Positions 1 through 9,885 of a DNA stretch of 64,000 nt are shown here, in pieces (the stretch's first letter is position 1; each line of letters begins with the position of its first letter). The DNA comes from Pararge aegeria. Taxonomy: Eukaryota; Arthropoda; Insecta; Lepidoptera; Nymphalidae. The notes beneath the pieces were generated by a model. The model searched no databases and was not told the origin of the DNA. It saw only the letters and a list, made by a program, of their open reading frames with translations. The stretch spans positions 16,696,001-16,760,000 of the forward strand of contig NC_053185.1 in NCBI RefSeq assembly GCF_905163445.1. Reading direction: 5' to 3'. The position numbers and the translations under genes were made by a program.

Positions 1-3000
1 AAAAAAAACGTGACTGATACCGTTGAAATTACAAAACTTGTTAAACGTTGGAACTTTAGAGGCAAATGTAATATAAATATTACATAACTTTTAAATAACG
101 ATATTTGCGATCTCGAGCTATTAAACGACACAGTGTCAATTTATGTACAACATAATAAGGCATGCAGCTTGCATCCTAAACAGACAAGTCAATGTGCACC
201 GTTGAAGGAAAGCGGCGGCGGCCGAAAGGCGAACATTAATTTTGTTTACACCAACGAGATTTAATTGCCACTCCATTGATAACTTTAATACGATTTGGAT
301 GATGCAATTTTATTTATAGTTATTGCCACTGAATGTAGAAAGTGTCTTGAGATCAAGCAAAACACGAATTTTGATGTTTGAGTCATTAAAACTGTCTATA
401 ATATGTTGTAATATAAATCAATATATTTTCACAAGTTTGATATTTAAATAATCGTATACATTTATTTTGCCTTATTTCTAAATGTTGCTTATATTTTTTT
501 TGTAAATCGAAATTTTATAATAATTACGTTTATCTTTTTTTATGTCTTCATTAGTGTATTAGAAGTGGGATATTTAAACCTTATTTCAGCTCTCTCCTAC
601 AAATTGATATTTTACGTTTATTTAATATTATAAATTATTGTATTTTTGTGAATTGAATATGTGATAATTATTGAGATTATCTTACATAAAAAAGTAAAGG
701 TATTTCTAAATAATTGAATTATGCTGATATCGCTGTTCATATAAAATAATCCATACTTTCATTCAACGGTATTTTCTTTAACGTTTAAAACCTTCAGAAT
801 TACTCTATCACACGCAAGTCCACAAAAAATATGATTGTTCATCATTTTCTTTCCAATAATGCACTTACAGTATTTTACGAAGCGCAAATATAAATTATGC
901 TTTACATTACAAAAAAAACGCATTTATGTTCAAGGAAACTTTCTACGATAAAAATAGGAACATTACTATATTATTTATATACTTTCCGAAAGTTTCGATT
1001 GAATTTACTTCACCCATTCCAATCAACTGCTTTATGCTGTCGCAACTTTTGTTTTGGGTCAACAATAATTTCTCAAAAAGGAGTTTTCACCTGAAGGACT
1101 CCGATATAGGATAAATAGGATATGAGTACTATTGGCCTATATTATTACATATCCGTGTAATAATATATCCGATTTTGTTCGATTTAGAAGTCAGCATAAG
1201 AAGTTGTTCACCTACAGCTTATGGCGGTTGTGTCTCGTGTCTTTCAAAGGATATGTCATATTACCATGTAACTTAATTTTCCTTTACGCATGTAATATAC
1301 GAGGAAGACATAATATATATAATATTGTTTTTGATATTTAATTGTCCGTTTAAACATTTCTTTTTTTTGCTTGTTACTTATGTTCAGTTCAACAGTTGCA
1401 CCGATCTTCAAGAGATAACTTAAATCCCAGAAGGAAAACTATTCGGGATACATTCACGATCAAATTTTAATATTGCTAAATAGATCTTCACGTTTGGACT
1501 GTGATAGCTTGCGTACCTATTACGTAACTGACATAAAATATTTTGTAACTCGGGATAACTAACTGCACCCTCAAGATTTTTATAAACTTATACAATCTCG
1601 GGCATTTCTGCGGGAACTTTTAGTTGAAAATGTAAACCAATTGGTGCTGCGGCATTAAGTCATCAATACGAAAGACCCTTAGCGCCAACAACAGACCAAG
1701 TTTCTGTTGACATCGGCATAAAACACCCGATACAGTGTAACTAAGACGTAAACATGACAGGAACACCGCTACAAGGAAATTTTATTCCGTTACACAGGTT
1801 CTAGCACCAATTGCGGCGTTGGTGTCACGTCTGGTTTATGATCCTAATGTTATAAATGTATTGTCACGCGATAAAGTGAATCGATCGACAGTGACAATAC
1901 CAAAATATGTTTCGTCCTTATTACGAGATTGTAGAGAGCTTGGCTAACTGTTTATTCCATTATTTTATTGGTGGGTCAATATATATATTTGCATGCTCTT
2001 ACGTATCAAAGGTGTGCATGTCTATTGCGTTACCATGAGTTTATAATATTTCTCCAATTGAGAGAACATAGACAAAAGAATATGTTTCATTGTACTATCA
2101 GATCTTTCTTAGAATATATTTCTGCGACCTTGCGGAGTTTGTGTTTAGCGGCTACTAGCGACTCGTTTGCTGACATTAGTCACTTATAAGCTGGCATGTA
2201 TAGTTCTAAATCAACGCTCCCTTCATTATATGGCAAACTAAATAATAAGATCAACGAAAAGATAGTTGCATTAGAATGTCGCGATGCACTTTTAGCCTTT
2301 TGTTTCTCCGTGAGACTTCAAATTAAGGGCCAGATGATCAATCATCAAGAGACCACGATTCCTGACGCAACAGCCGCAACGTCCCTATAAATTGCATAAT
2401 TGGAACCGAATTTATCAGTGAAAGTGAGGAATCGTTGCACGCCGCAGTAATGCCTGTTTAATGATAGATGATCTCGACGAAATATGCCCTCGCCGTGAAA
2501 GCCCGGGCATTATTTATTATTTAGGGAGATACGAAACCATTGTCGGTCACTCCGAGTCAATCTGAGTGATGTACAATAGTATCGCCTGTCCGACGTATCG
2601 GCGGCTAATTACAAAGCTACTCCTCATTATATGGACTATGCTTATTTGCATATAATACAGTAGATAATATTTAACTTTTTATGTTGACTTGCATGTTCAA
2701 ACACCAATCATATGTTTCGACAAGACTTGCGTATTACGTCAACAATCATCAATTTTGCAGAGCGACTGTTCCCAGCCAAAAGTGTGGATGTGTGTTGTGG
2801 ATAAGAGTTAAATAAAGAATTTGGTGAATAATGTTTGTAACTATAGGAAATAGATGTGGAAGAATGAAACAACTTGTTGACAGAATATTAACAACAGCTT
2901 CAAACTCGTAGTTCGTTAACTCAGTTAGCAGTTGTTTCGAAGTGATATTTAAAATAATGTTTGGATCCAAAAAATAATCGCATTCTGCTTTAGTTAAACA

Positions 3001-3639
3001 TTACAAGTACTACTGAAATAAAAAAAAAAGGAAAATGAAAGAAAGACTGGCACATAAATGTAAAGATATTAGAGGTTATTTAAAAAACTGTATTCTGTTT
3101 AATGAAATTCAGTCAATGTGCAGAACCTTTCATATTTGTATCTCGGCGTGATTCACGCGACCCGCGACTTGTTTGGAAGATAAAAGTAACTGTAGGCGCT
3201 TGGATTTTAAAATAATTAATTTTTAAACTAATTGAGGTACCTATCCATATAACCATTTTTAGATATTTAAATTTATTGAAGCATTTCAATCATTGTTAAG
3301 AGTTCAAAGAATTGTTCCATATACATTTTTTTATGAAGATCTTGGTAGAGGAAAGATGGCCCTATATAAACTACAGTAGACTCTCAGATAATGCAATGGT
3401 TTGGTTAATATATATTTTATACCGCAGAATAATCCGCAGTAAAGGGCGAGGGTATTTTTACAAAAGCCACAGGCGATCTTGAAAAAATTGTATAAATGTA
3501 CAAAATAAACATCTAAATCGCTAGTAGATGTATTGCCAAAAGCCATACTTTAACTTTGAAATTAGTTTTGTTTTATAATGAAAAATTTGGCAACCAATTA
3601 AACTAAAGAATATCTTTAGTAACAATATAGGAAGTTAGT
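1..3639. other. AT-rich noncoding DNA, no gene seen
   Basis: Only short open frames (up to about 73 codons) without recognisable motifs or sensible codon bias occur here on either strand. A small GC-rich patch lies near 209-231. No SINE head, terminal repeat or LINE tail is recognised. Intergenic or intronic sequence cannot be told apart. Confidence 0.5.
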
Positions 3640-3960
3640 ATGACGGATGGATCAAATAAAAAGGTCTTGGATATTTACTATAATTATGACAGACTCAGAG
3701 CTTTGGGTCACTGAATTAGTTCCGATAAGTTGCTTTCAACACAGATAGTGTTCTGGGTTTGTTATTTGAGCCAACATTTAAACCTAAATTTTATTAGAAC
3801 TACTGAAAATGACAATGAATTTAATAAAATATTAAAAAACTACCTCATAGAACAATGTTTTATTCTTTAAATGATTGATTGTATTAGTTTATTTTTATGT
3901 ATATTCTTAATTTATCCTATAGTACGCAATAAAGATGTTTAAATAAATAAATAAATGTTT
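3640..3960 (+). mobile_element. 5'-truncated LINE 3' end with (AAAT)n tail
   Basis: A short open stretch at 3811-3870 reads DNEFNKILKNYLIEQCF and then hits a stop. This resembles the extreme C-terminus of many LINE ORF2 proteins, where a basic helix is followed by CFYSLN. Adding one T after 3861 would continue the family pattern into YSLND, so a one-base loss is inferred. The element ends in an (AAAT)n tail near 3940-3958, the usual signature of target-primed reverse transcription. The clade cannot be assigned. The left edge is a guess. Confidence 0.45.
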
Positions 3961-4039
3961 TTTTTTTATTTTGCATCCCCAAAAAAGGTTACTTACTATA
4001 CGATGGAAAAAGGTTACTTATGTTCTTAAAATTTATAAA

Positions 4040-4142
4040 ATTAATAAAATTAAAAAAAAATGGTGGCCAATCTGGGTGTTAAATATTGTATTATAAATGT
4101 AACATAACGTATTGTGCTGAATAAATTGAAATTGAAATTGAA
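4040..4142 (+). mobile_element. LINE or SINE 3' tail with (TTGAAA)n
   Basis: The segment ends in a polyadenylation-like AATAAA followed by about three TTGAAA repeats (4125-4142). That is typical of the 3' end of a 5'-truncated non-LTR element. No coding remnant is seen. The left boundary is uncertain. Confidence 0.3.
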
Positions 4143-4199
4143 CCCTGTTATGTATCATTATTAGGTATAAACCAATACAGAACCATCAATGGGTTAGTA

Positions 4200-4612
4200 G
4201 TTAACCAAACTGCACGCTGGCCAAGTGTGGATCAGTAGACTTTACATGCCATTGTGATCATTACGGAGAACTCGGAGGCATGCAGGTTTCCTCATATTTT
4301 TATCTTTACCGTTAAAGCGAGTTATATTGAATGACTTATACTAAAATCTTGCGTTTATATGAAATGCGTGACGTGATCGAGCTCGGTCACCGAGAAAGGG
4401 AAGCCGAAGACTTTTTTTTTTTTGGCGTGGTGGACAAGCTTTATTGCTCTCTCCGACCCTAGGGTAGGACGGAGGTTATGTGGGACTCCCTCATAACCTC
4501 CGTCCCAACTACCCAACCAACCAAACTAAAAAGCACCATGGCATGTCTCTCTTGTTGGCTTTATTAGACGCCTGGGGAAAAGGGAAACCGAACCACTAGG
4601 TTATCACTGCAG
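4200..4612 (-). mobile_element. SINE-2 copy, interrupted by Rep-K
   Basis: Read on the minus strand, a tRNA-like head starts near 4612 (A-box-like ACCTAGTGG). It is broken by an insertion and resumes at 4408 with CCGAGCTCGATCAC (B-box region), then a body ending near 4200. The order matches about ten other copies in this window. The head carries pol III A and B box remnants, so the family is a tRNA-derived SINE mobilised in trans by a LINE. Confidence 0.75.
4409..4578 (-). mobile_element. Rep-K retroposon nested in SINE-2
   Basis: About 170 bp beginning with poly(T) at 4412-4423, which is a poly(A) tail on the minus strand. It is flanked by 14-bp direct repeats, AAAGGGAAGCCGAA (4395-4408) and AAAGGGAAACCGAA (4579-4592), one mismatch apart; this is a target-site duplication. 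It shares TATGTGGGACTC, GGCATGTC and TTGGCTTTATT with the longer copy at 23719-23990. A 14-bp inverted repeat (4467-4480 with 4492-4505) occurs here and not in that copy. No coding capacity. It is probably a 5'-truncated LINE end or a SINE. Confidence 0.7.
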
Positions 4613-6179
4613 GATGTAGAGTACAAACGTTTAATGTTTATCTATTTATTAGCCTTTGATGGGAAACAAACAGTGGGTACTATTACACATAAAGTAATGC
4701 CTAATTTTTAGTTTCCCATACACCAGTGAAGTTTCCACAACTTAGTTACACATAAACGATAACATTAACCACAATTGTTTAGGAACTAAGTACCAAGCGA
4801 AAAGACACTTTACATAAACATTGTTTTTAAATAAAATTATTTTTCAATGATAGTGTTTCATTGGTGCTGGTGTGTGGTCTGGTAGGGACTAATTACTTCG
4901 CGAGCCCGGTCAGTGTCAGGGTGATCACCCTGCTGATTTGGGCATAAAGCTAGCCGGCCACACAACTCGAGATCACAATCTCCTCGATTGGGAAACGAGA
5001 CCAATTAAGGGAAATTGTCGAATGTGCACAGTGATTTATGGGCCGCAACGATTTTTATTGTGGCAATTAGCAATGAGTTGCTCGCTAGGTTTATCTGGAA
5101 ATAATATCTGTTTTTGTGCTCGCCTTGGAAACTGCAAAATTTCGCAGACCATGTGACAAGATTGGTATTGAATACAGAGCAAGTGTTTTCATTGGAATCG
5201 GACAATGCAGGCCGTTTCATTGATATATTGGAATTATATAATCCATTAATAAAATATCATACAACAAATCATTATAAAACTCTGTAGCTATAATTGAACT
5301 TTATAGCTTACAATTATTTTAATGAATATTGTTTTTTCTATTAAGTAGTTAAGTGACAGCTTTGCTGGATAGTAAACTATCATCAGAACTAAGTGGTAAT
5401 AACTGGAACCGACAACTTAGCGTTGTCTCGGAGGAAGAGGGTTGGACACCGCCTATATACCTTACAAGGTCCATCGTATTTTAATTGTAATTTTTGATTT
5501 TGTCCTAAATATCCAAAAAGCATTATTTTAAGGGCAAGGTTTTATTTACCCATACAAGAGTGTCTTGATAATAAATTGTGAGAATCAATATTTTATGCCT
5601 ACTTAATAATCACTACCTTTTTTTTCTCGACCTAATATGCGTTATTGTGGCTTATTTATAATAGTTACTCGTAAGTATAATTTCAGACTGTTAATTATAA
5701 TAACAATAAAATGTAGAAAAATATAGTTTTGGATATATACTCTTCCTAATGGTGAAAAAAGTATCAGTTCTGTAGTTTCAGAATATCGATTACAAATAAA
5801 CAAACAATCAAAAAAAACATTCTTATTTGTAGTATTATACATAAAAAAAAATATTTTACTCTCGAAATTGTAGACTTATAAATATTTTATTTTTAATATT
5901 ACCTGCGATTAAAATATGTATAAACATAAAAAACACACACAATATACACACACAGTCGCTATAAGACTGATGTAAAAGGCATATACTATTGCCAGAGAGT
6001 CGCAGGTCCAAATTCTGTCGGTTCCGAAAATTTCGATATACATTTTAAATTTAAAGAAAACATACATAAAAACCCTTAAATTACTTATACATACCTACTA
6101 AAATAAAACTAAATAAAATCTAAAACGTTTTCGAATCCCACGCAGCGAGGCATAGTGCCTTAGAGAGCAGCATTGTCCT
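4613..6179. other. Noncoding, no gene seen
   Basis: Contains a perfect 16-bp palindrome CAGGGTGATCACCCTG at 4917-4932 and a short CA-rich stretch near 5930-5955. A segment near 5390-5440 weakly resembles a minus-strand SINE-3 body. Short open frames have no recognisable content. Confidence 0.4.
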
Positions 6180-6180
6180 T

Positions 6181-6673
6181 TTAGATGGCAAACTAATTGT
6201 TTGGCCAAGGTATCTTCCAGCAAAAGTATTCGACCAATATGTCCTACCCACTATCACATATGGAGCAGAGATATGGACCCTTACAAAGAAGGTGGTGCAC
6301 TGGCTCAAAGTTGCTCAGCGGGCTATGGAAAGAGCGATGTTAAGTTTGTCTCTATTAGATAAGATTCCCAACATAGAGATCAGAAACCGAACTGGAATCA
6401 CTGACATCTTTCAAAGAGCAGCGGCCCTGAAATGGAACTGGGCGGATCACGTATGTCGAAGGGAGGACGGGCGGTGGAGCCGAGTGATTCTGGATTGGCA
6501 ACCGCGCACTGGACACAGAAGCATTGGCCGACCACCAGCTCGATGGAAAGATGATATTGTAAAGGCAGTAGGGAAGAACTGGATGCAGCTAACCAGCAAT
6601 AGACCGAGATGGCGTGCAAATGAAGAGGCCTTAGTCCAGCAGTGGACTGAGATAGGCTGATGATGATGAACTT
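6181..6673 (+). pseudogene. RTE-clade LINE reverse transcriptase C-terminus
   Basis: A single frame (codons from 6181 to the TGA at 6658-6660) encodes about 160 residues of the C-terminal end of an RTE-like ORF2. Visible blocks in order are VFDQYVLPTITYGAEIW (end of the RT domain), RAMERAMLSLSL, the RNRTGITDIFQRAAALKWNW block, and RPPARWKDDIVKAVGKNW with QQWTEIG at the stop. The catalytic RT core and endonuclease are absent, so this is a 5'-truncated dead copy. Directly after the stop is a short (TGATGA) tail, the RTE-type 3' end. The segment before the stop, CCAGCAGTGGACTG, also occurs in SINE-4 (55311-55550). Family assignment is from memory of lepidopteran RTE proteins. Confidence 0.85.
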
Positions 6674-6738
6674 CCAGCTTTAGGGCCACCAGTAGATGCG
6701 AGAACCCTACTCTATATAATACTTACCCTATATTGTCC

Positions 6739-6803
6739 CCATGGTCCCAAAGTCTCTATTCAAAAAGAGCTCGAGACTTGGGTCTCCATGGTCCCAAAGT
6801 CTC
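6739..6803. repeat. 18-bp exact direct repeat, 47-bp spacing
   Basis: CCATGGTCCCAAAGTCTC occurs at 6739-6756 and again at 6786-6803. Between them lies GAGACTTGGG, an imperfect inverse of part of the repeat, so the segment could also fold. A local tandem duplication is the simplest explanation. Confidence 0.7.
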
Positions 6804-7216
6804 GACCCCAAAAGGCACAAAAATTTTACTGCTATCTAGGACTTTTAAACTATACATTAATATTTATTTTGCAAGGTTTGATATTCGACAAAACGTCCAC
6901 GCAATTCACAGAGGGTTATCGCTTATCTACCCAGTAGCAATTAATAGAAAAACTCGACTTATCTACTACAAGCCCGATGCAAACCCTCACTTGGCATATC
7001 ACGCGACCCTACCAGCTAGTAGCTCAAGAGCTTGTGGGCAATTCTGACAGGTTATCGATACCTCTACATATCGCAAGTTTTAGCATCGGCGACAAGAGAG
7101 CACTCAGGCTATGGTCATCAAACCGGACTCGAATATCGTTAGTATTGCAATAATTGCTATATTTATTTATCAAAAGGTTTAGTCAATTTAGGTTATATTT
7201 TGTTCTCATAATATAG

Positions 7217-7476
7217 GGAGTTGCCGTGGGCATACTTTTTAACGTGTTGATTCGAGGGTGACGATGACGAGGGTTCGATTCCCGGGTTTTTGTAAAAAAA
7301 CTTCTAAGTACCAGGACGGAGTTAGGACGGAGGTCCCGATTATTATTAGTATCATGTAATAATCCCGCTAAACCGCATTGAGCACCGTAGTGTCTCTATG
7401 CTTTATAAATCTTTCTCTCTACTATGAGGGATAAGGCCTATGCCCAGAAGTGGGACGTTAGAAGTCTAATGATGTA
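7217..7476 (+). mobile_element. Degenerate SINE-3 copy with AGTGGGACGTTA tail
   Basis: A B-box-like GGTTCGATTCCCGGG lies near 7270-7284. The body then includes AAACCGCATTGAGCACCGTAG, broken from the SINE-3 consensus order, and the 3' end reads GCCCAGAAGTGGGACGTTAG. The same 3' body appears in the SINE-3 copy near 33790-33850. The head is eroded. Confidence 0.5.
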
Positions 7477-8039
7477 GGTATACCTTGAACATACTAGTTA
7501 TATTCATTTGATTATCGTACCCATAAACATGTTGGTATTAACAAGCAACATTGTATTAAAATTAAAATATTCATAGCCTTGCAGCATACTTTTAGCTTCT
7601 ACCGAAGACCTTCTCAAAATTTCCCACGAGCTCTCGGGCCGTATCAGGTCTTTGGTATCGCGGATTGCAGTACACCCCGAGCCACCAATTAAAATGGATT
7701 TACCACGAAATGTCATCGATTATCCTTTCGCTTTGCTGCCCCATTATATTCGAACTTATAATGAATTGTGAGAGTTCGGAGACGTTAAATCATTACTAAG
7801 TTTTTTTTCTGTTTGGTCAACTTTATGGTAAAGTTACAGCTAAATGGTTAAGATAGAGTTTAGAAATATGGTGATCCAAAAAGGAATGAGAGTTAAGTAT
7901 AAACACAGTTAACGTGTTTGGAAGCTGGAGTGGAATGAGCAGGATACATAGGCACAGGATACATATAGGATAACTACACATCAGGAAAACGAAAAAATTG
8001 TTAAAAATTTAGAAATGTAAAACTCTTAGAACAAAAAGG
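7477..8039. other. Noncoding, one unexplained minus-strand frame
   Basis: A 70-codon frame on the minus strand (7504-7716) includes GKSILIGGSGCTAIRDTKDL. I do not recognise it. It lacks splice context and there is no sign of neighbouring exons, so no gene is called. Confidence 0.35.
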
Positions 8040-8379
8040 GAACGTTCAAAATTATTAAACGAAGTAAAAATGTATAGTTTACAGCTAGATAGTAATTGAT
8101 TGAGTAATGAATCTGACACACAGATCTTAGAAGCACAAAAAGCCAGGCTTCAGACCTCTTTACGTACACTGGCAGCTAAGCATGAAATATACGAAATATA
8201 GCTCAGGAAACCGATGAACGTTGGGATCGCATGGTTCTGGGTGGTGACTTCTCACCGTGAACGCAGAGATTGACAAACTCAATGGACAGCTGAGAGCTGT
8301 TGGGTACAAGTCGTACTGGAATACCAAGTCTGGTATTCCTCACGACCGACTTATGCTAGAGTCCAGCAATGGACGTTAG
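8040..8379 (+). pseudogene. Decayed coding remnant of unknown identity
   Basis: Three successive open segments in different frames look coding and follow each other without overlap. 8100-8198 contains DTQILEAQKARLQTSLRTL. 8201-8257 contains AQETDERWDRMVLGGDF. 8257-8376 contains VNAEIDKLNGQLRAVGYK followed by SYWNTKSGIPHDRLMLESS and a stop at 8377. Upstream, in the same frame as the first segment, is KLLNEVKMYSLQLDSN followed by a stop. Amphipathic, charged composition and regular frame switches suggest an old protein-coding sequence with at least two frameshifts and two stops. I do not recognise the family. A transposon or endogenous viral origin is as likely as a host pseudogene. Confidence 0.4.
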
Positions 8380-8469
8380 TCAGTTGTGACAGGTTATTAA
8401 GGTCAAGACACATTTTTTTCAAAAAAAAAGGAAAGGACAATACATTTATCTTAGTGCAGTGGTTATAGC

Positions 8470-9538
8470 CAGTGGCGTAGCCATAGGCGGTACTACCATA
8501 CAAGCCGAAAAGCCGGGCTTGCGTTACAATAAATATCTCTTTTAAATTTTTCTCGACTATTCCGAAATGAAATTAACAAAATAATCAAAACTTGATAGTA
8601 ATGAGGATATAAATATTTTTATTTAACTTTTGCTCAATAATGTATATAATCTTTGTCTACTTTACTGCAAGCACTACGTTACTCTGGCAGGTAGACTCTG
8701 TGGTAGCAACCAGCCGAACGGCGCGGCGCCGCGCCGAACTATCACTTTCGCGCTCTTCGCGTGTCTTCGTACGGTATCGGAGGTCCCGCTTTGTCTCGCT
8801 CACACTCATTTGCTTATACGGGGCTTTTATTTTACTGCTCTCTCTCATAGAAATTTCAAAGTATTTAGCAGAGACAATCTAGATTATTTAATATTAAGTA
8901 TGGAGTTCAAATGCCAGATTGCTAGTTGAAGTTAGTGAAGATGACCAGCGAGCGAATTGAAACAACTTCACGCGTGTTATTATTTGCGTTACAACTAGTT
9001 GACTAGACAGTTGACAGATTCATTATTATTGATCAGTAACTAACTAGTTAGGAGTTTATTATTGTTTTTTTTTTTAGTGGAATAGTGAATTTTACTGGTT
9101 TGTTTTCTTACAAATTACAGTAAATATTGTTAAATATCCACAAATCGAAATCAAAAAATAATTGGCGAACAACAGGTAAATTTTTTTTATTTAAAAATTG
9201 TTTGGTGGCTTTGCATATTTTTTTTCTAATGAAAAGAATAGTTGGAACGCGGCTGGTTACGACATAAATTACCAGGCATCATAAGAATTAAAGAGAGCAG
9301 AACTCAAAGAAACACTTGGGATTTCTATGATTACTTTTTAATTTTGGCAAACATTGCATAGAAACTTCTTTATCATAATTCGCGTGCTGACTTAATCGTA
9401 CCTGGTATTTTTCAAAGATTTGTTGATATTGTTTGTCATTTAGCAGAACAAGAATGGTGACTTAGAGATCATGACGAGTTAAATTTGTCCTTTAGGTAAC
9501 TTCGCTTGCTCAAACTTAAAACCCTAGGCACGCCACTG
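8470..9538. mobile_element. Non-autonomous hAT-type DNA transposon
   Basis: 1069 bp bounded by terminal inverted repeats that begin CAGTGGCGTAGCC on the left and, reverse-complemented, CAGTGGCGTGCC on the right. The flanks are an identical 8-bp direct repeat GTTATAGC (8462-8469 and 9539-9546). An 8-bp target duplication with CAGTGGCG-type ends is diagnostic of the hAT superfamily. No full transposase frame exists. A decayed piece lies at 9416-9493. The interior also carries an 18-bp all-GC palindrome at 8719-8736 and a GC-rich patch around it. The target is the head of a SINE-2, so the hAT insertion is younger than that SINE. Confidence 0.85.
9416..9493 (+). pseudogene. hAT transposase remnant
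   Basis: In one frame the sequence reads RFVDIVCHLAEQEW, a stop, then LRDHDELNLSFR and a stop. hAT transposases of the ZMYM/GTF2IRD-like type carry a similar stretch, in which a V.FLA.Q.L block is followed by FRGHDE and then SLN.GNF. The order and spacing fit, and the location inside hAT termini supports it. No DDE residues are present in the fragment. It is dead. Confidence 0.5.
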
Positions 9539-9606
9539 GTTATAGCCTAGTGGTTAGAGCTTCGATTTCCCTTTCTGTGTGGCCGAGTTCGATCCCAAGC
9601 TACCTG

Positions 9607-9680
9607 TAGCTTATAAGCACTTTTGAAACGTCAACTCAATCTGTTTGTAGTGACTCTACCACCGGTTCGGAAGGCAGTTT
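9607..9680 (+). repeat. LINE-derived fragment inside SINE-2
   Basis: The stretch contains CACTTTTGAAACGTC and GTGACTCTACCACCGGTTCG, a motif set I recall from widespread lepidopteran repeats. It lies between the head and body of the SINE-2 copy. A related piece (CATTTTTGAAACGTGAAGTC) occurs at about 41980, again next to a SINE-2 body. Confidence 0.5.
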
Positions 9681-9885
9681 TAATTTAAGGAATTTAACAT
9701 ATCTCTTGCTTTAACAGTGAAGTAAAATATCGTGAGGAAACCTACATGCCTGAGAGTTCTCTATGACAAAGGCGTGTGAAGTCTACTAATCGGCACTCCA
9801 GCGTAGTTGACCGCGGCTTAAACTCTCCTAATTATGACCTAGGAGACCCGCACCCTGTATTGGTTTGATAATAACGATAAATTTT

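Larger units (their letters stand above)
8456..9885 (+). mobile_element. SINE-2 copy interrupted by a hAT element
   Basis: A short head piece (about 8456-8469) is followed by the hAT insertion, and the SINE resumes at 9547 with CTAGTGGTTAGAG, a B-box-like GAGTTCGATCCC, ATCGTGAGGAAACCTACATG and GAGACCCGCACCCTGTA. The body contains a further foreign fragment at about 9607-9680. The left head piece is short, so the SINE-2 identity of that side rests mainly on the matching duplication. Confidence 0.65.

Noticed and set aside
6398..6689. Minus-strand frames across the RTE remnant
   Set aside because: They are antisense shadows of the RTE coding frame.
8630..8929. 99-codon and 80-codon plus frames and a minus frame
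   Set aside because: All are inside the hAT element, in the GC-rich patch; no transposase similarity was seen in any of them.
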